Below are positions 24,312 to 33,379 of a stretch of DNA of 33,536 bases, piece after piece. Source of the stretch: a bacterium (GTDB lineage Bacteria; Spirochaetota; Spirochaetia; Treponematales; Rectinemataceae); assembly GCA_021779995.1 (NCBI GenBank), contig JAJXZP010000246.1:1-33536 (forward strand). The letters are read 5' to 3'. The first letter of the stretch is position 1. Each line of letters begins with the position of its first letter. The notes beneath the pieces are model-generated. The model ran no database searches, was not told the origin of the DNA, and was given only the letters and a program-made list of their open reading frames with translations. A program made the translations under genes and the position numbers.

Positions 24312-25899
24312 TGGGCGCGCGGGAATACGCCATGTCTCGAAGGCAGCCGCGTCGGCCGCCGTTCTGGCGCTCTGCTGGCTCGCGCTTTCGGCCTGCTCGC
24401 CTGCGGCGCGCGAGTCCCGTTTCTCGGCTTCGCTCGGCTCCATAGACGCCGCTCTGGCCGTAGGCCGGCCGGCCGGGCCCGCCTTCGCTTCCGCGGCCGG
24501 GAACGCCGTCAGCGGAGCCGACTGGCTCTCGCTCATCAAGCGGGCCCTGCGGGCCGAGACGGCCGGGGAGAAGGGTATCGCCGCCTCGATCGCGCGAAAG
24601 GCTCTCGCCGGAGCCCCGGGTTCGGATGCGGCGGCCTTCGGCGCGGCCTACGCCTTCCTCCGCACGGGCCATCCGGCCTCCGCCCTGGCCCTCTTCCCCT
24701 CCCGGCTTTCTCGTCAGGACTATCCCCGGCTTTGGGCGGAAGCTTTCGTCGAGACGGCAAGGCGCGGCAACCCGCCGGCATCCGAGCTCGACGCGGCTTC
24801 GCTCGGCGCGCTCGGCTCGATCGCGGGCGAACCGCGCCTCTTCATCTCCGCGGCGGTCTCGGCCCTGGCGGCGGGCGACGAGACCTCCGCCCAGGCCTGG
24901 CTCGGAAGGGCGGTGGCCGGCGGCGCCGTGCCGGACACGGCCCTTATGTGGGACTGCGGCCTCTACCGGGCGCTGGCCGCGCGTTCCGACGCCGGCGCCG
25001 ACCCCGAGGATCTCTGCATCATGGGGGACGCATCCTGGCAGGTCGGCGACTTCGCCGCCGCCCAGGAGCGCTGGCAGCGGGCGATCAGCCTGAATCCCCG
25101 CGTGTCCTGGAAGGCCTATCTCAAGCTCGCCCTGCTCGCCGGCACGGGCACGGAGCTCCAGGCGAGCTATTTCGCCAGGCTGCGCGCCGCCTTCGTCGAC
25201 CTGCCGCAGGCCAGGGCCGATCCGGAGGCGGTGACCGCCTACGCCGCCTACCTGGCGCGCTCGGGACACCGCTCTCGGGCGCTGACGATGCTCGGCCCGT
25301 ATTCCCAGAACACGGAGGCCGGCGCCCTCGATCTGACGATCAAGGGCTCAAGCTGGCCCGAGGACCGGTTCGTCGCGGCCGCGGAGAGTTTCGCGGCCGC
25401 TCGGCCCCAGAGCGGCCGAGCTCTCGGCTACGCTCTTCGCGTCCTCTTCGAGCGTGGACGCTTCGCCGATATGGCGGTACTCTATGCGACGGGGCAGGCG
25501 AGGAAACTCGACTATCCATACCGCTGGTATTACGGGGCAGCTGTCGATGCCGCCTACGGTCGCTTCGACGCCTCGTCGTCGGCCCTCGAGGCGCAGCTGG
25601 CGTCGTCCGGGCCGACCGAGGCGCCCTCAGCCGAGGCTCTCTACGCCGATTTCGCCCTGGGCACGCTTGAACTCCGTTCGGGCGACGCGGGGAAGGCGGT
25701 GGAGTATTTTTCTCGCTCGCGCGACGCGGCTTCGGACGGGAAGACCCGCTGCGCCATTTTGAAGGAACTCGGGCGGGCGCAATCGGCTACCGGAGACCGT
25801 GAAGCCGCCTTGGCGAGCTGGAGGGAAGCCCTCCGCGCGGACCCGCGCGATCCGGAGGCGGCCTTGCTCGCCAAGGGACTGCCGACCGCCTCGCCGTAG
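24283..25899 (+). CDS. TPR-repeat lipoprotein
   Basis: 538 residues. The only in-frame start before the signal sequence is ATG 24283, 29 bp inside nusB. The 37-residue export signal has an Arg-rich front (MAFGSLRRSDGRAGIRHVSK), a hydrophobic core and the lipobox LSAC, so Cys38 should be lipidated. The mature part is Ala-rich helix pairs throughout. Clear TPR-like segments are DFAAAQERWQRAISLNPRVS (about 253-272) and REAALASWREALRADPRDPE at the C-terminus. Such proteins usually act as scaffolds or assembly factors at the periplasmic face of a membrane. No enzymatic motif is seen. Overlap with nusB implies coupled translation. Confidence 0.85.
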   Translation: MAFGSLRRSDGRAGIRHVSKAAASAAVLALCWLALSACSPAARESRFSASLGSIDAALAVGRPAGPAFASAAGNAVSGADWLSLIKRALRAETAGEKGIAASIARKALAGAPGSDAAAFGAAYAFLRTGHPASALALFPSRLSRQDYPRLWAEAFVETARRGNPPASELDAASLGALGSIAGEPRLFISAAVSALAAGDETSAQAWLGRAVAGGAVPDTALMWDCGLYRALAARSDAGADPEDLCIMGDASWQVGDFAAAQERWQRAISLNPRVSWKAYLKLALLAGTGTELQASYFARLRAAFVDLPQARADPEAVTAYAAYLARSGHRSRALTMLGPYSQNTEAGALDLTIKGSSWPEDRFVAAAESFAAARPQSGRALGYALRVLFERGRFADMAVLYATGQARKLDYPYRWYYGAAVDAAYGRFDASSSALEAQLASSGPTEAPSAEALYADFALGTLELRSGDAGKAVEYFSRSRDAASDGKTRCAILKELGRAQSATGDREAALASWREALRADPRDPEAALLAKGLPTASP

Positions 25900-25968
25900 G
25901 GTGCGAGCTTCCTCGTCCGTTCGTACCTCGGTGCGGCACGATCTATCTGAAGAGAATGGAGAACCGAA

Positions 25969-26730
25969 GTGATTCGACTGAAAAACGCCACGCAGCTCGA
26001 CAAGATACGCCAATCCTGCCGCCTTCTCTCGGAGCTGTTCGTCGAGGTGGCCCCGCGGGTCGCGCCCGGCGTGAGCACGCTCGAGCTCGACGAGGCCGCG
26101 CGGGGCTTCATCCTTTCGCACGGCGCCAAGCCCGCCTTTCTCGGCTACGAGGGCTACCCGGCCAGTCTCTGCGTGTCCGTCAACGAGGAGGTCATCCACG
26201 GGATACCCGGAAAGCGCCGGCTCGTCGAGGGCGACATCGTCAGCCTCGATTGCGGGATCGATCTCGAGGGACATTTCTCGGACGCGGCCATAACGCTTCC
26301 CGTCGGGCGGGTTTCCGAGGAAGCCTCCCGCCTCATGCGCGTCACGCGCGAGTGCCTGGAGCGAGCGGTCGCGGCGGTGCGGCCGGGCGGCCGGATCCAC
26401 GACATCGCTCGGGCGGTGTACGGCCACGCGACCGCCAACGGCTACGGCGTGGTCCGCAGCTATTGCGGGCACGGTGTCGGCCTCGCCCCGCACGAGGACC
26501 CGCAGATACCCAACTACGTCAGTCCCGGCCCCAATCCCCGAATCGTACCGGGCATGGTCCTCGCGATCGAGCCGATGATCAATCTCGGCACGGACGCCGT
26601 CCGGCTCCTCGACGACGACTGGACGGTCGTGACGCTCGACAAGAAGATTTCGGCCCATTACGAGCATACGGTGGCCGTCCTCGAAGATAGGATAGAGGTG
26701 TTGACCTCCTGGAAATATCCCGAGTCCTGA
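25969..26730 (+). CDS. map: Methionine aminopeptidase, type I
   Basis: 253 residues from GTG 25969, with GGAG 6 bp upstream. Removes the initiator Met from new proteins. All five metal ligands are in place: Asp94 (SLDCGID), Asp105 (FSDAAIT), His168 (CGHGVG), Glu201 (AIEPM) and Glu232 (YEHTV). The substrate-side His77 in EEVIHGIP is present too. There is no N-terminal zinc-finger extension, so this is the short bacterial form. It is flanked by short gaps and followed by the HtrA gene. Confidence 0.97.
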   Translation: MIRLKNATQLDKIRQSCRLLSELFVEVAPRVAPGVSTLELDEAARGFILSHGAKPAFLGYEGYPASLCVSVNEEVIHGIPGKRRLVEGDIVSLDCGIDLEGHFSDAAITLPVGRVSEEASRLMRVTRECLERAVAAVRPGGRIHDIARAVYGHATANGYGVVRSYCGHGVGLAPHEDPQIPNYVSPGPNPRIVPGMVLAIEPMINLGTDAVRLLDDDWTVVTLDKKISAHYEHTVAVLEDRIEVLTSWKYPES

Positions 26731-26736
26731 ACGACG

Positions 26737-26751
26737 CTGGAAATGTTCCAG
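26737..26751. promoter_or_regulatory. Small inverted repeat upstream of htrA
   Basis: CTGGAA-ATG-TTCCAG is a perfect 6-bp inverted repeat with a 3-bp spacer, 56 bp before the htrA start. It may be a protein-binding site. No T-run follows it, so it is not an intrinsic terminator. Confidence 0.3.
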
Positions 26752-26807
26752 GCGTTTCAGCCGCCCATGAAGGGCCGCGACACGTTCGACCTAGCAAGGA
26801 GCGCAAA

Positions 26808-28340
26808 ATGTCACTGCTGAAGAAACTGTATTCGCGGAATTTCTTCATAGCGAATCTCGTGCTCGTGGGCGTCCTCATAGGCTTCGCGCTCGCTTTCATG
26901 GGCTTCTCCCGCGCGTCCGCGGGACTCTCCTCGACGACGATCATGGCCGAGGGCCCGGCCGTCCAGGTTCCCGCCGACGCCAAGGCCGCCATCGCCGCCG
27001 CCGAAGCGGTCCAGAGCGCCTTCCGCTATGTGGCGGCCACCGTCCAGCCGGCCGTGGTGGAGCTGAACGTGGTGGAGAAGCCCAGCGACCAGCCCAATCC
27101 CGAGGATCAACTGCCGCCCTTCTTCTTTCCCTCTCCCGACCAGGGGCAGGGCCCGAATCCGCAGCCGTATCAGGAGCGGGGCCTCGGGTCGGGCATCATC
27201 GTGCGGCGGGACGGCCGCACGGTCTATGTGCTGACCAACAACCACGTGGCCGGATCGGCCAGCGAGATCACGGTCACGACTCACGGGGGCACGGAATACA
27301 AGGCCACCCTCGTCGGCACGGACGAGCGCAAGGACCTGGCCATGGTCAAGTTCGAGTCGGACTCCACGAACATCGCCGTCGCCGCGCTCGGCGACTCCTC
27401 CAAGGTCAGGGTCGGCGACTGGGCCATCGCGATCGGGAACCCCTTCGGCCTCGTTTCGTCGGTGACCACGGGCATAGTGAGCGCGATAGGGCGCACCGGC
27501 AGCGATCTCGGCCCCTCGGGCGCTCCGGACGGCAACATCTCGGACTTCATCCAGACCGACGCCTCGATCAACAAAGGCAACTCGGGCGGGGCGCTCGTCA
27601 ATATCCGCGGGGAAGTCGTGGGCATAAACACCTGGATCGCCTCTCCCACCGGAGGGAGCATCGGCCTGGGCTTCGCCATCCCGATCAACAACGCCAAGAA
27701 GGCGATCGACGATTTCATCACCAAGGGCAAGGTCAGCTACGGCTGGCTCGGCGTCTCGCTGCGCGACTTGGATCAGGCCACCGCGGCCGAGCTCGGCGTC
27801 GACCCCAGAGCCGGCGCCTTCGCGGCGCACGTCTTCTACGACAGCCCGGCTCAGAAGGGGGGCATGCTCGCCGGCGATTTCATCGTCAAGGTCAACGGCC
27901 AGGCCATCACGGGCATGGACCAGCTCATCCGCATAGTGGGCGACCTCCCTTCGGAGAAGAAGGCGAGCATCGTCGTCACGCGCGGCGGCGCTCCCATCGA
28001 GCTCTCCGTTCTCATCGAGCCGCGGAAGAACTCGGTGGCCGCCAACGACGGCAACGTCTTCCCCGGGGTCGACGTCGTCTCGCTCAAGTCGGAGGACATC
28101 GATCAGGGCAAGCTGCCCAGGGGCGTCGCGGGCGTGGCGGTCGTGAACGTCATCCCCAAGTCTCCGGCGGCCACCATAGGGCTCAAGCCCGGCGACATCA
28201 TCACGAAGGTCGACGGCACCGCCATCTCCACCGTGCGCGATTTCTACCGGCGGATCAACGACCCCGCCGCCGATAAAATAGCCTTCGAGGTGAATCGGGA
28301 CGGCACTAGCCTGACCACGCTTGCCTATGTCCGCAAGTGA
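26808..28340 (+). CDS. degP: HtrA/DegP-family serine protease with two PDZ domains
   Basis: 510 residues. An N-terminal membrane anchor or uncleaved signal (about 11-32, NFFIANLVLVGVLIGFALAF) places it in the periplasm. The trypsin-like domain has His146 (TNNHVAG), Asp176 (RKDLAMVK) and Ser259 (NKGNSGGAL). A Pro-rich loop (about 91-122, PSDQPNPEDQLPPFFFPSP) precedes the protease strands. Two PDZ domains follow, about 290-385 (YGWLGVSLRDLD, GMLAGDFIVKVNGQAI) and about 400-505 (GVAVVNVIPKSPAATIGLKPGD). It degrades or refolds damaged envelope proteins. AAGGAG precedes the ATG. Confidence 0.95.
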   Translation: MSLLKKLYSRNFFIANLVLVGVLIGFALAFMGFSRASAGLSSTTIMAEGPAVQVPADAKAAIAAAEAVQSAFRYVAATVQPAVVELNVVEKPSDQPNPEDQLPPFFFPSPDQGQGPNPQPYQERGLGSGIIVRRDGRTVYVLTNNHVAGSASEITVTTHGGTEYKATLVGTDERKDLAMVKFESDSTNIAVAALGDSSKVRVGDWAIAIGNPFGLVSSVTTGIVSAIGRTGSDLGPSGAPDGNISDFIQTDASINKGNSGGALVNIRGEVVGINTWIASPTGGSIGLGFAIPINNAKKAIDDFITKGKVSYGWLGVSLRDLDQATAAELGVDPRAGAFAAHVFYDSPAQKGGMLAGDFIVKVNGQAITGMDQLIRIVGDLPSEKKASIVVTRGGAPIELSVLIEPRKNSVAANDGNVFPGVDVVSLKSEDIDQGKLPRGVAGVAVVNVIPKSPAATIGLKPGDIITKVDGTAISTVRDFYRRINDPAADKIAFEVNRDGTSLTTLAYVRK

Positions 28341-28362
28341 ACCTATAGTCGAGGCCTAGGCA

Positions 28363-28380
28363 GGCCGGGGCGCCCCGGCC
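28363..28380 (+). terminator. GC palindrome after htrA
   Basis: GGCCGGGGCGCCCCGGCC is a perfect 18-bp palindrome 22 bp after the htrA stop; as RNA it forms a stem of about 7 bp with a 4-nt loop. No adjacent T-run (TTTT only at 28392-28395), so termination efficiency is uncertain. Confidence 0.4.
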
Positions 28381-28440
28381 GATGGCGGCGGTTTTGCAGG
28401 AATCCGTCGCCGAGCCACGTTCAACGAGGGAGAGACCGCC

Positions 28441-29046
28441 GTGCGCAAGGAATTCCTTTCTTACAACATCGTCCGCAACAACGCGCTCAAAATGGCGTAC
28501 CGGATACACCAGGACGGTTTCGTTCCCGATGTCATCTACGTCTCGCTGCGAGGCGGGGCCTACATCGGCAATGTCATCAGCGAATACTTCAAGCTCGTGC
28601 GCGGCGAGACGCGGCCCGTGTTCTACGCCGCCGTCGTCGCGCGTTCCTACACCGGCATCAACCGGCAGGAGCAGGTCCGCGTCGACGGCTGGACCTACAG
28701 CCCCGAGTACCTGCGCCACGGGGACCGCGTCCTCCTCGTCGACGACATCTACGATTCGGGCAGGACGGTGAATCACCTCACCGAGATCATCCTCGGCAAG
28801 GGCCTGCCCAGGTCCGACGTCAAGATAGCCGTGCATGACTACAAGATCTGCTCGTATCGGCGAGAGAAGCTCCCCATCGTGCCGGACTACTGGTGCCGCA
28901 TGCACGAGATAGCCGACGCCGAGGACGAGATTTGGATCCACTACATGAGCCATGAGCTCGTGGGCTTGAGCGAGGAGGAACTGGGTCGGCACTACTATCC
29001 GGAGGATCCGGAGTTGCGGGAGATATTCGGCGCCCTCAAGCGATAG
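28441..29046 (+). CDS. Phosphoribosyltransferase (purine type)
   Basis: 201 residues from GTG 28441, with GAGGGAGAG upstream. A type I PRTase fold: VIYVSLRGGAYIGNVISEYF supplies the first pyrophosphate-binding loop, and VLLVDDIYDSGRTV is the canonical PRPP-binding motif. The order and spacing resemble hypoxanthine/guanine or xanthine PRTases of the short archaeal-like kind (Gpt-like). The C-terminal WIHYMSHELVG lies about where those enzymes carry base-contacting residues. The likely role is purine salvage, but the exact base cannot be told from sequence. No purine genes are nearby. Confidence 0.85.
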   Translation: MRKEFLSYNIVRNNALKMAYRIHQDGFVPDVIYVSLRGGAYIGNVISEYFKLVRGETRPVFYAAVVARSYTGINRQEQVRVDGWTYSPEYLRHGDRVLLVDDIYDSGRTVNHLTEIILGKGLPRSDVKIAVHDYKICSYRREKLPIVPDYWCRMHEIADAEDEIWIHYMSHELVGLSEEELGRHYYPEDPELREIFGALKR

Positions 29047-29080
29047 AAGGCGAGCCGATTCCCCTTCGTCGGGAGGGTGC

Positions 29081-32000
29081 ATGAGCGTACGCCCGGGGGC
29101 GGTCGCGGCGATCGTCCTGTTGTTCGGTCTCGTTGGGCTGCCCGCGCTCGCGGGGCAGACTCCCCCCGCGTCCGCGGGAGTGTCGAAACTCTCCGCCACC
29201 GACCTCGAGCTTTCTCCGCCCGGGAAACCGTCCTCGTTCCGATTCCTGCCCGACGGGAAGTGGATTCGCTTCGACCGCCCCCTCGCTCTGTCGGCGGCCC
29301 GGGGCGAGGAGCGGCTCTACCGACTCGAGGTCCGCGCCCGAGACGGCGCCGACGAGATCGATTCCTATCTCATCGACAAGCGTCCTCCACCTCCTCCCGC
29401 GGCCGGCATCCCGGGCGGCGTCTACCGAAAGGCGATCTCGATCACGCTCGGCGCGCGGGAGGGCTCGACCGTGTTCTGGACCCTCCTCGGGTCCGGGTCC
29501 GGGTCCGGCTTTCACCGAGCCGCCGACGGCGCGGCCTGCGTCCTCGAGCCCCCGAAGGAGGGCACCGCCACCTATACGCTGGTCGCGTACGCCGTGGATC
29601 GGGCGGGCAATCGAAGCCGGCCCGCAGTCTTCACGTACCGCCTCGCCCCCGAGGGCCTTTCGGTCGAGGGCCCGCCGGCGCGGGCCGCGCCTCCCGCGAT
29701 CGCAGTTGACGATTCCCTGCCTCCGCCGACGGTCGACGCCTCGGCCGGGGAGGTCGCCATATCGGCGGCGGCGGGGACGGGCGCGAGCCCGAGTCCGAGC
29801 CTCTACGTGGCCGTCGATCCGTCGGCGCCGCCCGAGTCGGCGTACGATTTCGTCCAGGCACCCGTGGTCGGCGACCGGTATGTAGTTCGCCTAACCTGTC
29901 CTTACGGATGGAGCGGTTCGCTCCCGGTGTATTACGCCTATTTCGCGGACGGGAAATTCGTCCGCGCCCGCGATCCGATTTCCGTGCCCCTGGTCTTCGC
30001 GGCGGCCGAGGCGGCGCCTCCGCCGCCCCCCGCCGCGCCGGAGCTGGCGCGCGATCCGCTCGGCCGCGGGGCCTTCCTCTTCTTTCCCGACTACGACGGG
30101 TCCATCTACGTCAAGGTGGATTCCGCGGCGGAAAGCCGGTATCACGGGCCGCTCGCCGTCGGAGGGGAGGGCGGGAAGGTCAGAGTCTCCTGGGAGGGGG
30201 AAGACGCCTGGGGGCGCCGCTCCGCCGAAAGCGAAATCACGCTCGAGCTGCCTCCCACGGCGCCCGATCTCGATATTCTGGGCGCCAGCGACGGGGGCAG
30301 GACGGCCGAGGGCGTTTCGCTCAGTCCCAGCGCGCCCGGCGTGCTGCGCTATGAGCTCGGCACGACCGAGAATCCGCCCGGAGAGCCGAGCGCCGCTTCG
30401 CCCCGCCTGGACCGGAGCTTGGGCCTCGACTGCCCCGCGGGGCAGGTCCGGCATATCCTCATCCGCTACCGCCCCTTCTCCGGCCTCGGGCCCGGCGCAG
30501 TCGGCGGCGACGAGAAGGACCTGAGCTTCACGATCGACAAGCGCCCGCCTCCGGAGCCCGTCCTCGCCGTCGAGCTTCCCTCCTATGCCGACCGGCCGCT
30601 TTCCCTGGCCTTCAAGCCGGCGGGCCCGGGATGCTCGATCCTCGCCTCGGTCTCCGCCGGCGAAAGCTCGGCGGACTTCGCGCGGGTCGACGGCCCCGTA
30701 AGCCTGAGCGGATCGGATGCGGGTCCGGTGACCTATCGCGTCAGGGCCTATGCCGTCGACGATCTCGGAAACCGCTCGGCCGAAATGCGGTCGGTCGTCG
30801 TCGTGGATCGCGATTCCCTCTACGCCGCCGAGGGCGGCTCCCCGAGCGGCGACGGCTCGCCTCGGCGCCCCTTCGGCTCGCTCGCGGCCGCGCTGCGGGC
30901 GGCCGCGGCGCTCGGCAAGAGGAACATCACTATCCGGGGAAGCCTGGCGCTCCCGCCGCGAGTCGAGCTCGACCGCGACCTTGTCATCCAAGGCGGCTAC
31001 GCGGAGGACTGGTCGAGCGATCAGGCGCGGAAGGCGACGCTCTCGGCGGCGATGTCGGGGAGCGGGCCGGCCATCACCGTCGTCGGCTCGCGTCTGATCC
31101 TGCGAAACCTCGACCTGCGCGCGACGGGGAAGGGCGGCTGCCTGCTCGCCGCGAGCGGCGGCGCCGAGCTCGACGTGGAGGGCTGCCGAATCTCGACGAA
31201 GGGTGAAGGCGATTTCGTGGCGCTCCGCCTTCGCTCCTCGAAGCTCCGCATCCGAGATTCGACCATCGCCGCCGAGTCCGCCGTCTCCTGCACGGCCGTC
31301 GATGCCGCCGACTCGGGGATCCGCGTCGAGAAATCCATCGTCGAGGCGGGAGCCGCGGTCCACGCGTTCAACGCCTTTCTCGTCAGGGGCGGATCGCTCG
31401 CGTTGGATGAAACGCTTCTCGAGAGTTCCGCCGATCTCGCGCTCAGTCTGCTGGACCTGAGAGCCGCGTCGCTGGGCATGAGGCGCGATTTCGTGAAGGT
31501 GGGCGGAGGCTCGGGCTACCTGCGGATCGGCTCCTTCGCCGATGCGCCCGGCACGATACGGGATTGCCGATTCGAGATCGCCTGGCGCGGCGAGGGCACG
31601 CTCTTCTCGCTTCGAGGCGCCGCGCCCTCCTTTCTCTTCGACACCATCCTCGCCGCCTCAGAGCGGGGTTCGCTCCGCTATTTCGACGCCCGACGCGCCG
31701 ATTTCCGGGTCCGGGACAGCATCCTCTCCTGCTCGGCGGGCGGCTTCGAACTCCTGCGGACCGATACGAGCCTCGGCGCGGGAGCCTTCGTCGCGGATTG
31801 CATCTGGGGCTTTCCCCGCCTCGTCGCCGGAGCGATGGAAATCCGGACCCTCGAGGAGCTCGACGCCCTCAACGCCCCATCGGCGCTCTATTCCTCCCGA
31901 AAGCACGTGTCCGAGCCTCCGGAGACGACTTTCGCGGCGCCGCTCAAGGGCCTTGAGCATCTGAAGCCCTCTTCGGCCTGCGTGGGCGCCGCCCTGCCCC

Positions 32001-32098
32001 TCGACGAGGGAACTTCCACCGATTTCCTGGGGAATCCCCGGCCGGGATGCGCCGGGCCGGGAATGCCTGATATCGGAGCGGAGGAGCTGCAGCGCTAG
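29081..32098 (+). CDS. Large secreted protein with Ig-like and beta-helix repeats
   Basis: 1005 residues, with GGGAGG before the ATG. The signal peptide is about 1-25 (VAAIVLLFGLVGLPALAG). Residues about 100-190 and again 480-570 show chitobiase-C-terminal-like beta domains: PPPPAAGIPGGVYRKAISIT with YTLVAYAVDRAGNRS, and SLAFKPAGPGCS with YRVRAYAVDDLGNRS. At about 583-605 comes GSPSGDGSPRRPFGSLAAAL, the entry motif of secreted parallel beta-helix proteins. A right-handed beta-helix follows (about 620-900, turns such as LDVEGCRIS and LRIRDSTIAA). The C-terminus has DFLGNPRPG and PDIGAEE, a known end motif of such proteins. There is no catalytic signature and no lipobox. It is probably exported or surface-exposed; ligand unknown. 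Its stop overlaps the glgC stop. Confidence 0.85.
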   Translation: MSVRPGAVAAIVLLFGLVGLPALAGQTPPASAGVSKLSATDLELSPPGKPSSFRFLPDGKWIRFDRPLALSAARGEERLYRLEVRARDGADEIDSYLIDKRPPPPPAAGIPGGVYRKAISITLGAREGSTVFWTLLGSGSGSGFHRAADGAACVLEPPKEGTATYTLVAYAVDRAGNRSRPAVFTYRLAPEGLSVEGPPARAAPPAIAVDDSLPPPTVDASAGEVAISAAAGTGASPSPSLYVAVDPSAPPESAYDFVQAPVVGDRYVVRLTCPYGWSGSLPVYYAYFADGKFVRARDPISVPLVFAAAEAAPPPPPAAPELARDPLGRGAFLFFPDYDGSIYVKVDSAAESRYHGPLAVGGEGGKVRVSWEGEDAWGRRSAESEITLELPPTAPDLDILGASDGGRTAEGVSLSPSAPGVLRYELGTTENPPGEPSAASPRLDRSLGLDCPAGQVRHILIRYRPFSGLGPGAVGGDEKDLSFTIDKRPPPEPVLAVELPSYADRPLSLAFKPAGPGCSILASVSAGESSADFARVDGPVSLSGSDAGPVTYRVRAYAVDDLGNRSAEMRSVVVVDRDSLYAAEGGSPSGDGSPRRPFGSLAAALRAAAALGKRNITIRGSLALPPRVELDRDLVIQGGYAEDWSSDQARKATLSAAMSGSGPAITVVGSRLILRNLDLRATGKGGCLLAASGGAELDVEGCRISTKGEGDFVALRLRSSKLRIRDSTIAAESAVSCTAVDAADSGIRVEKSIVEAGAAVHAFNAFLVRGGSLALDETLLESSADLALSLLDLRAASLGMRRDFVKVGGGSGYLRIGSFADAPGTIRDCRFEIAWRGEGTLFSLRGAAPSFLFDTILAASERGSLRYFDARRADFRVRDSILSCSAGGFELLRTDTSLGAGAFVADCIWGFPRLVAGAMEIRTLEELDALNAPSALYSSRKHVSEPPETTFAAPLKGLEHLKPSSACVGAALPLDEGTSTDFLGNPRPGCAGPGMPDIGAEELQR

Positions 32099-33369
32099 AT
32101 CGCCGTCCCCTCGGGAATGACCGCGTTCTTGGGTATGACGATGATGCCGTCGACCACATAGTGCAGGGGAAACTCGCCGTCGCTCCGCTCCATGCTGTCG
32201 ATCCCGATGCGGCAGTTCTGCCCGATGCGGGCGTTCTTGTCGATGATGGCGCCCTTCACGATCGAGCCCTGTCCTATGCCCACGTCGGGCCTGCCGAGGA
32301 CCCGGCTCTCGGCCCGCTGCTCGGACGTCTCGTAGTAGTCGGCGCCCATGCAGACGACCCCGTCCAAGCTCGCGCCCGATTCGATGACGGTGCGCACGCC
32401 GACGATGGAGCGGCTGATCGAAGCGTTCGTGATGATGCAGCCTTCCGCGGTGAGCGCCTGGTTGAGCGTGCAGTAGTTCAGCTTGGAAGCCGGCAGGTTG
32501 CGCTTGTGGGTGTAGATCGGCAGGTCTTCCTCGTAGAAGTTGAACTGCGGGTTGATCGAGGTGAGGTCGAGATTGGCCTCGTAGAAGGATTTGATCGTGC
32601 CGATGTCTTCCCAGTAGCCGTTGAAGAGATACGCGTTGACGCTCTGCTTCGAGAGGATGTCCGGAATGATCTCCTTGCCGAAATCGTTGAAGTCGTTGGT
32701 CAGCGAGCGCTCCATCAGGGCGGCGTCGAAAATGTAGATCCCCATGTTCGCGAGGTAATCCTTGCCGCCGGATCGCCGCTCGGGCCGCAGCTCCTGCGGT
32801 ATCTTGAACTCGGAAATGTCCTTCGTGGGACCCGGCTTCTCCATGAAGCTGGCGATCCGGGTCTTCTTGTCTATGGCCATGATGCCGAGCGAGCTCGCCG
32901 AGGCGCGATCGACCGTGGTGCCGGCGATCGTGAGGCTGCACCCCGACTCGACATGCTTGCGGAACATGTCCGCGAGGTCCATTCGATAGAGCTGGTCGCC
33001 CGAGACGATGAGGTAGTGCGTCGGCGACTGCGGCCGGAAATGCACGAGATTCTTGCGGACCGCGTCCGCCGTGCCCTCGAACCAGCCCGAATGGACGAGG
33101 GTCTGCTCGGCCGCGAGAATCTCGACGTAGCCGTGCGAGAAGGAGTCGAAGGTGTAGGTGTGCGCTATATGCAGATGGAGCGAGGCCGAGTTGAACTGGG
33201 TGAGGATGTAAATCTGGTTGAATCCGGCGTTGATGCAGTTGGAGATGGGAATGTCCACGATGCGGTATTTGCCGCCGAAAGGCACTGCCGGCTTGGCTCT
33301 GTCCTTGGTCAGAGGGAACAGGCGGGTGCCTTTGCCCCCGCCGAGCACGATGGAAAGAACCTTGGCCAC
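32095..33369 (-). CDS. glgC: Glucose-1-phosphate adenylyltransferase
   Basis: 424 residues from GTG 33369, with AAGGAGGAGA just upstream. Makes ADP-glucose from ATP and glucose-1-phosphate, the committed step of glycogen synthesis. The nucleotide-binding loop GGGKGTRLFPLT is at residues 10-21, followed by AKPAVPFGGKYRIVDIPISN, the SGDQLYRMD catalytic region and KPGPTKDISEF. The C-terminal part (from about 310) is a left-handed beta-helix with hexapeptide repeats (IGQNCRIG, AIIDKNA), as in bacterial GlgC tetramers. Length is normal. Its last 4 bp overlap the convergent secreted-protein gene. No other glycogen gene is visible in the window. Confidence 0.97.
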   Translation of the reverse strand: MAKVLSIVLGGGKGTRLFPLTKDRAKPAVPFGGKYRIVDIPISNCINAGFNQIYILTQFNSASLHLHIAHTYTFDSFSHGYVEILAAEQTLVHSGWFEGTADAVRKNLVHFRPQSPTHYLIVSGDQLYRMDLADMFRKHVESGCSLTIAGTTVDRASASSLGIMAIDKKTRIASFMEKPGPTKDISEFKIPQELRPERRSGGKDYLANMGIYIFDAALMERSLTNDFNDFGKEIIPDILSKQSVNAYLFNGYWEDIGTIKSFYEANLDLTSINPQFNFYEEDLPIYTHKRNLPASKLNYCTLNQALTAEGCIITNASISRSIVGVRTVIESGASLDGVVCMGADYYETSEQRAESRVLGRPDVGIGQGSIVKGAIIDKNARIGQNCRIGIDSMERSDGEFPLHYVVDGIIVIPKNAVIPEGTAI

Positions 33370-33379
33370 AGTCTCCTCC

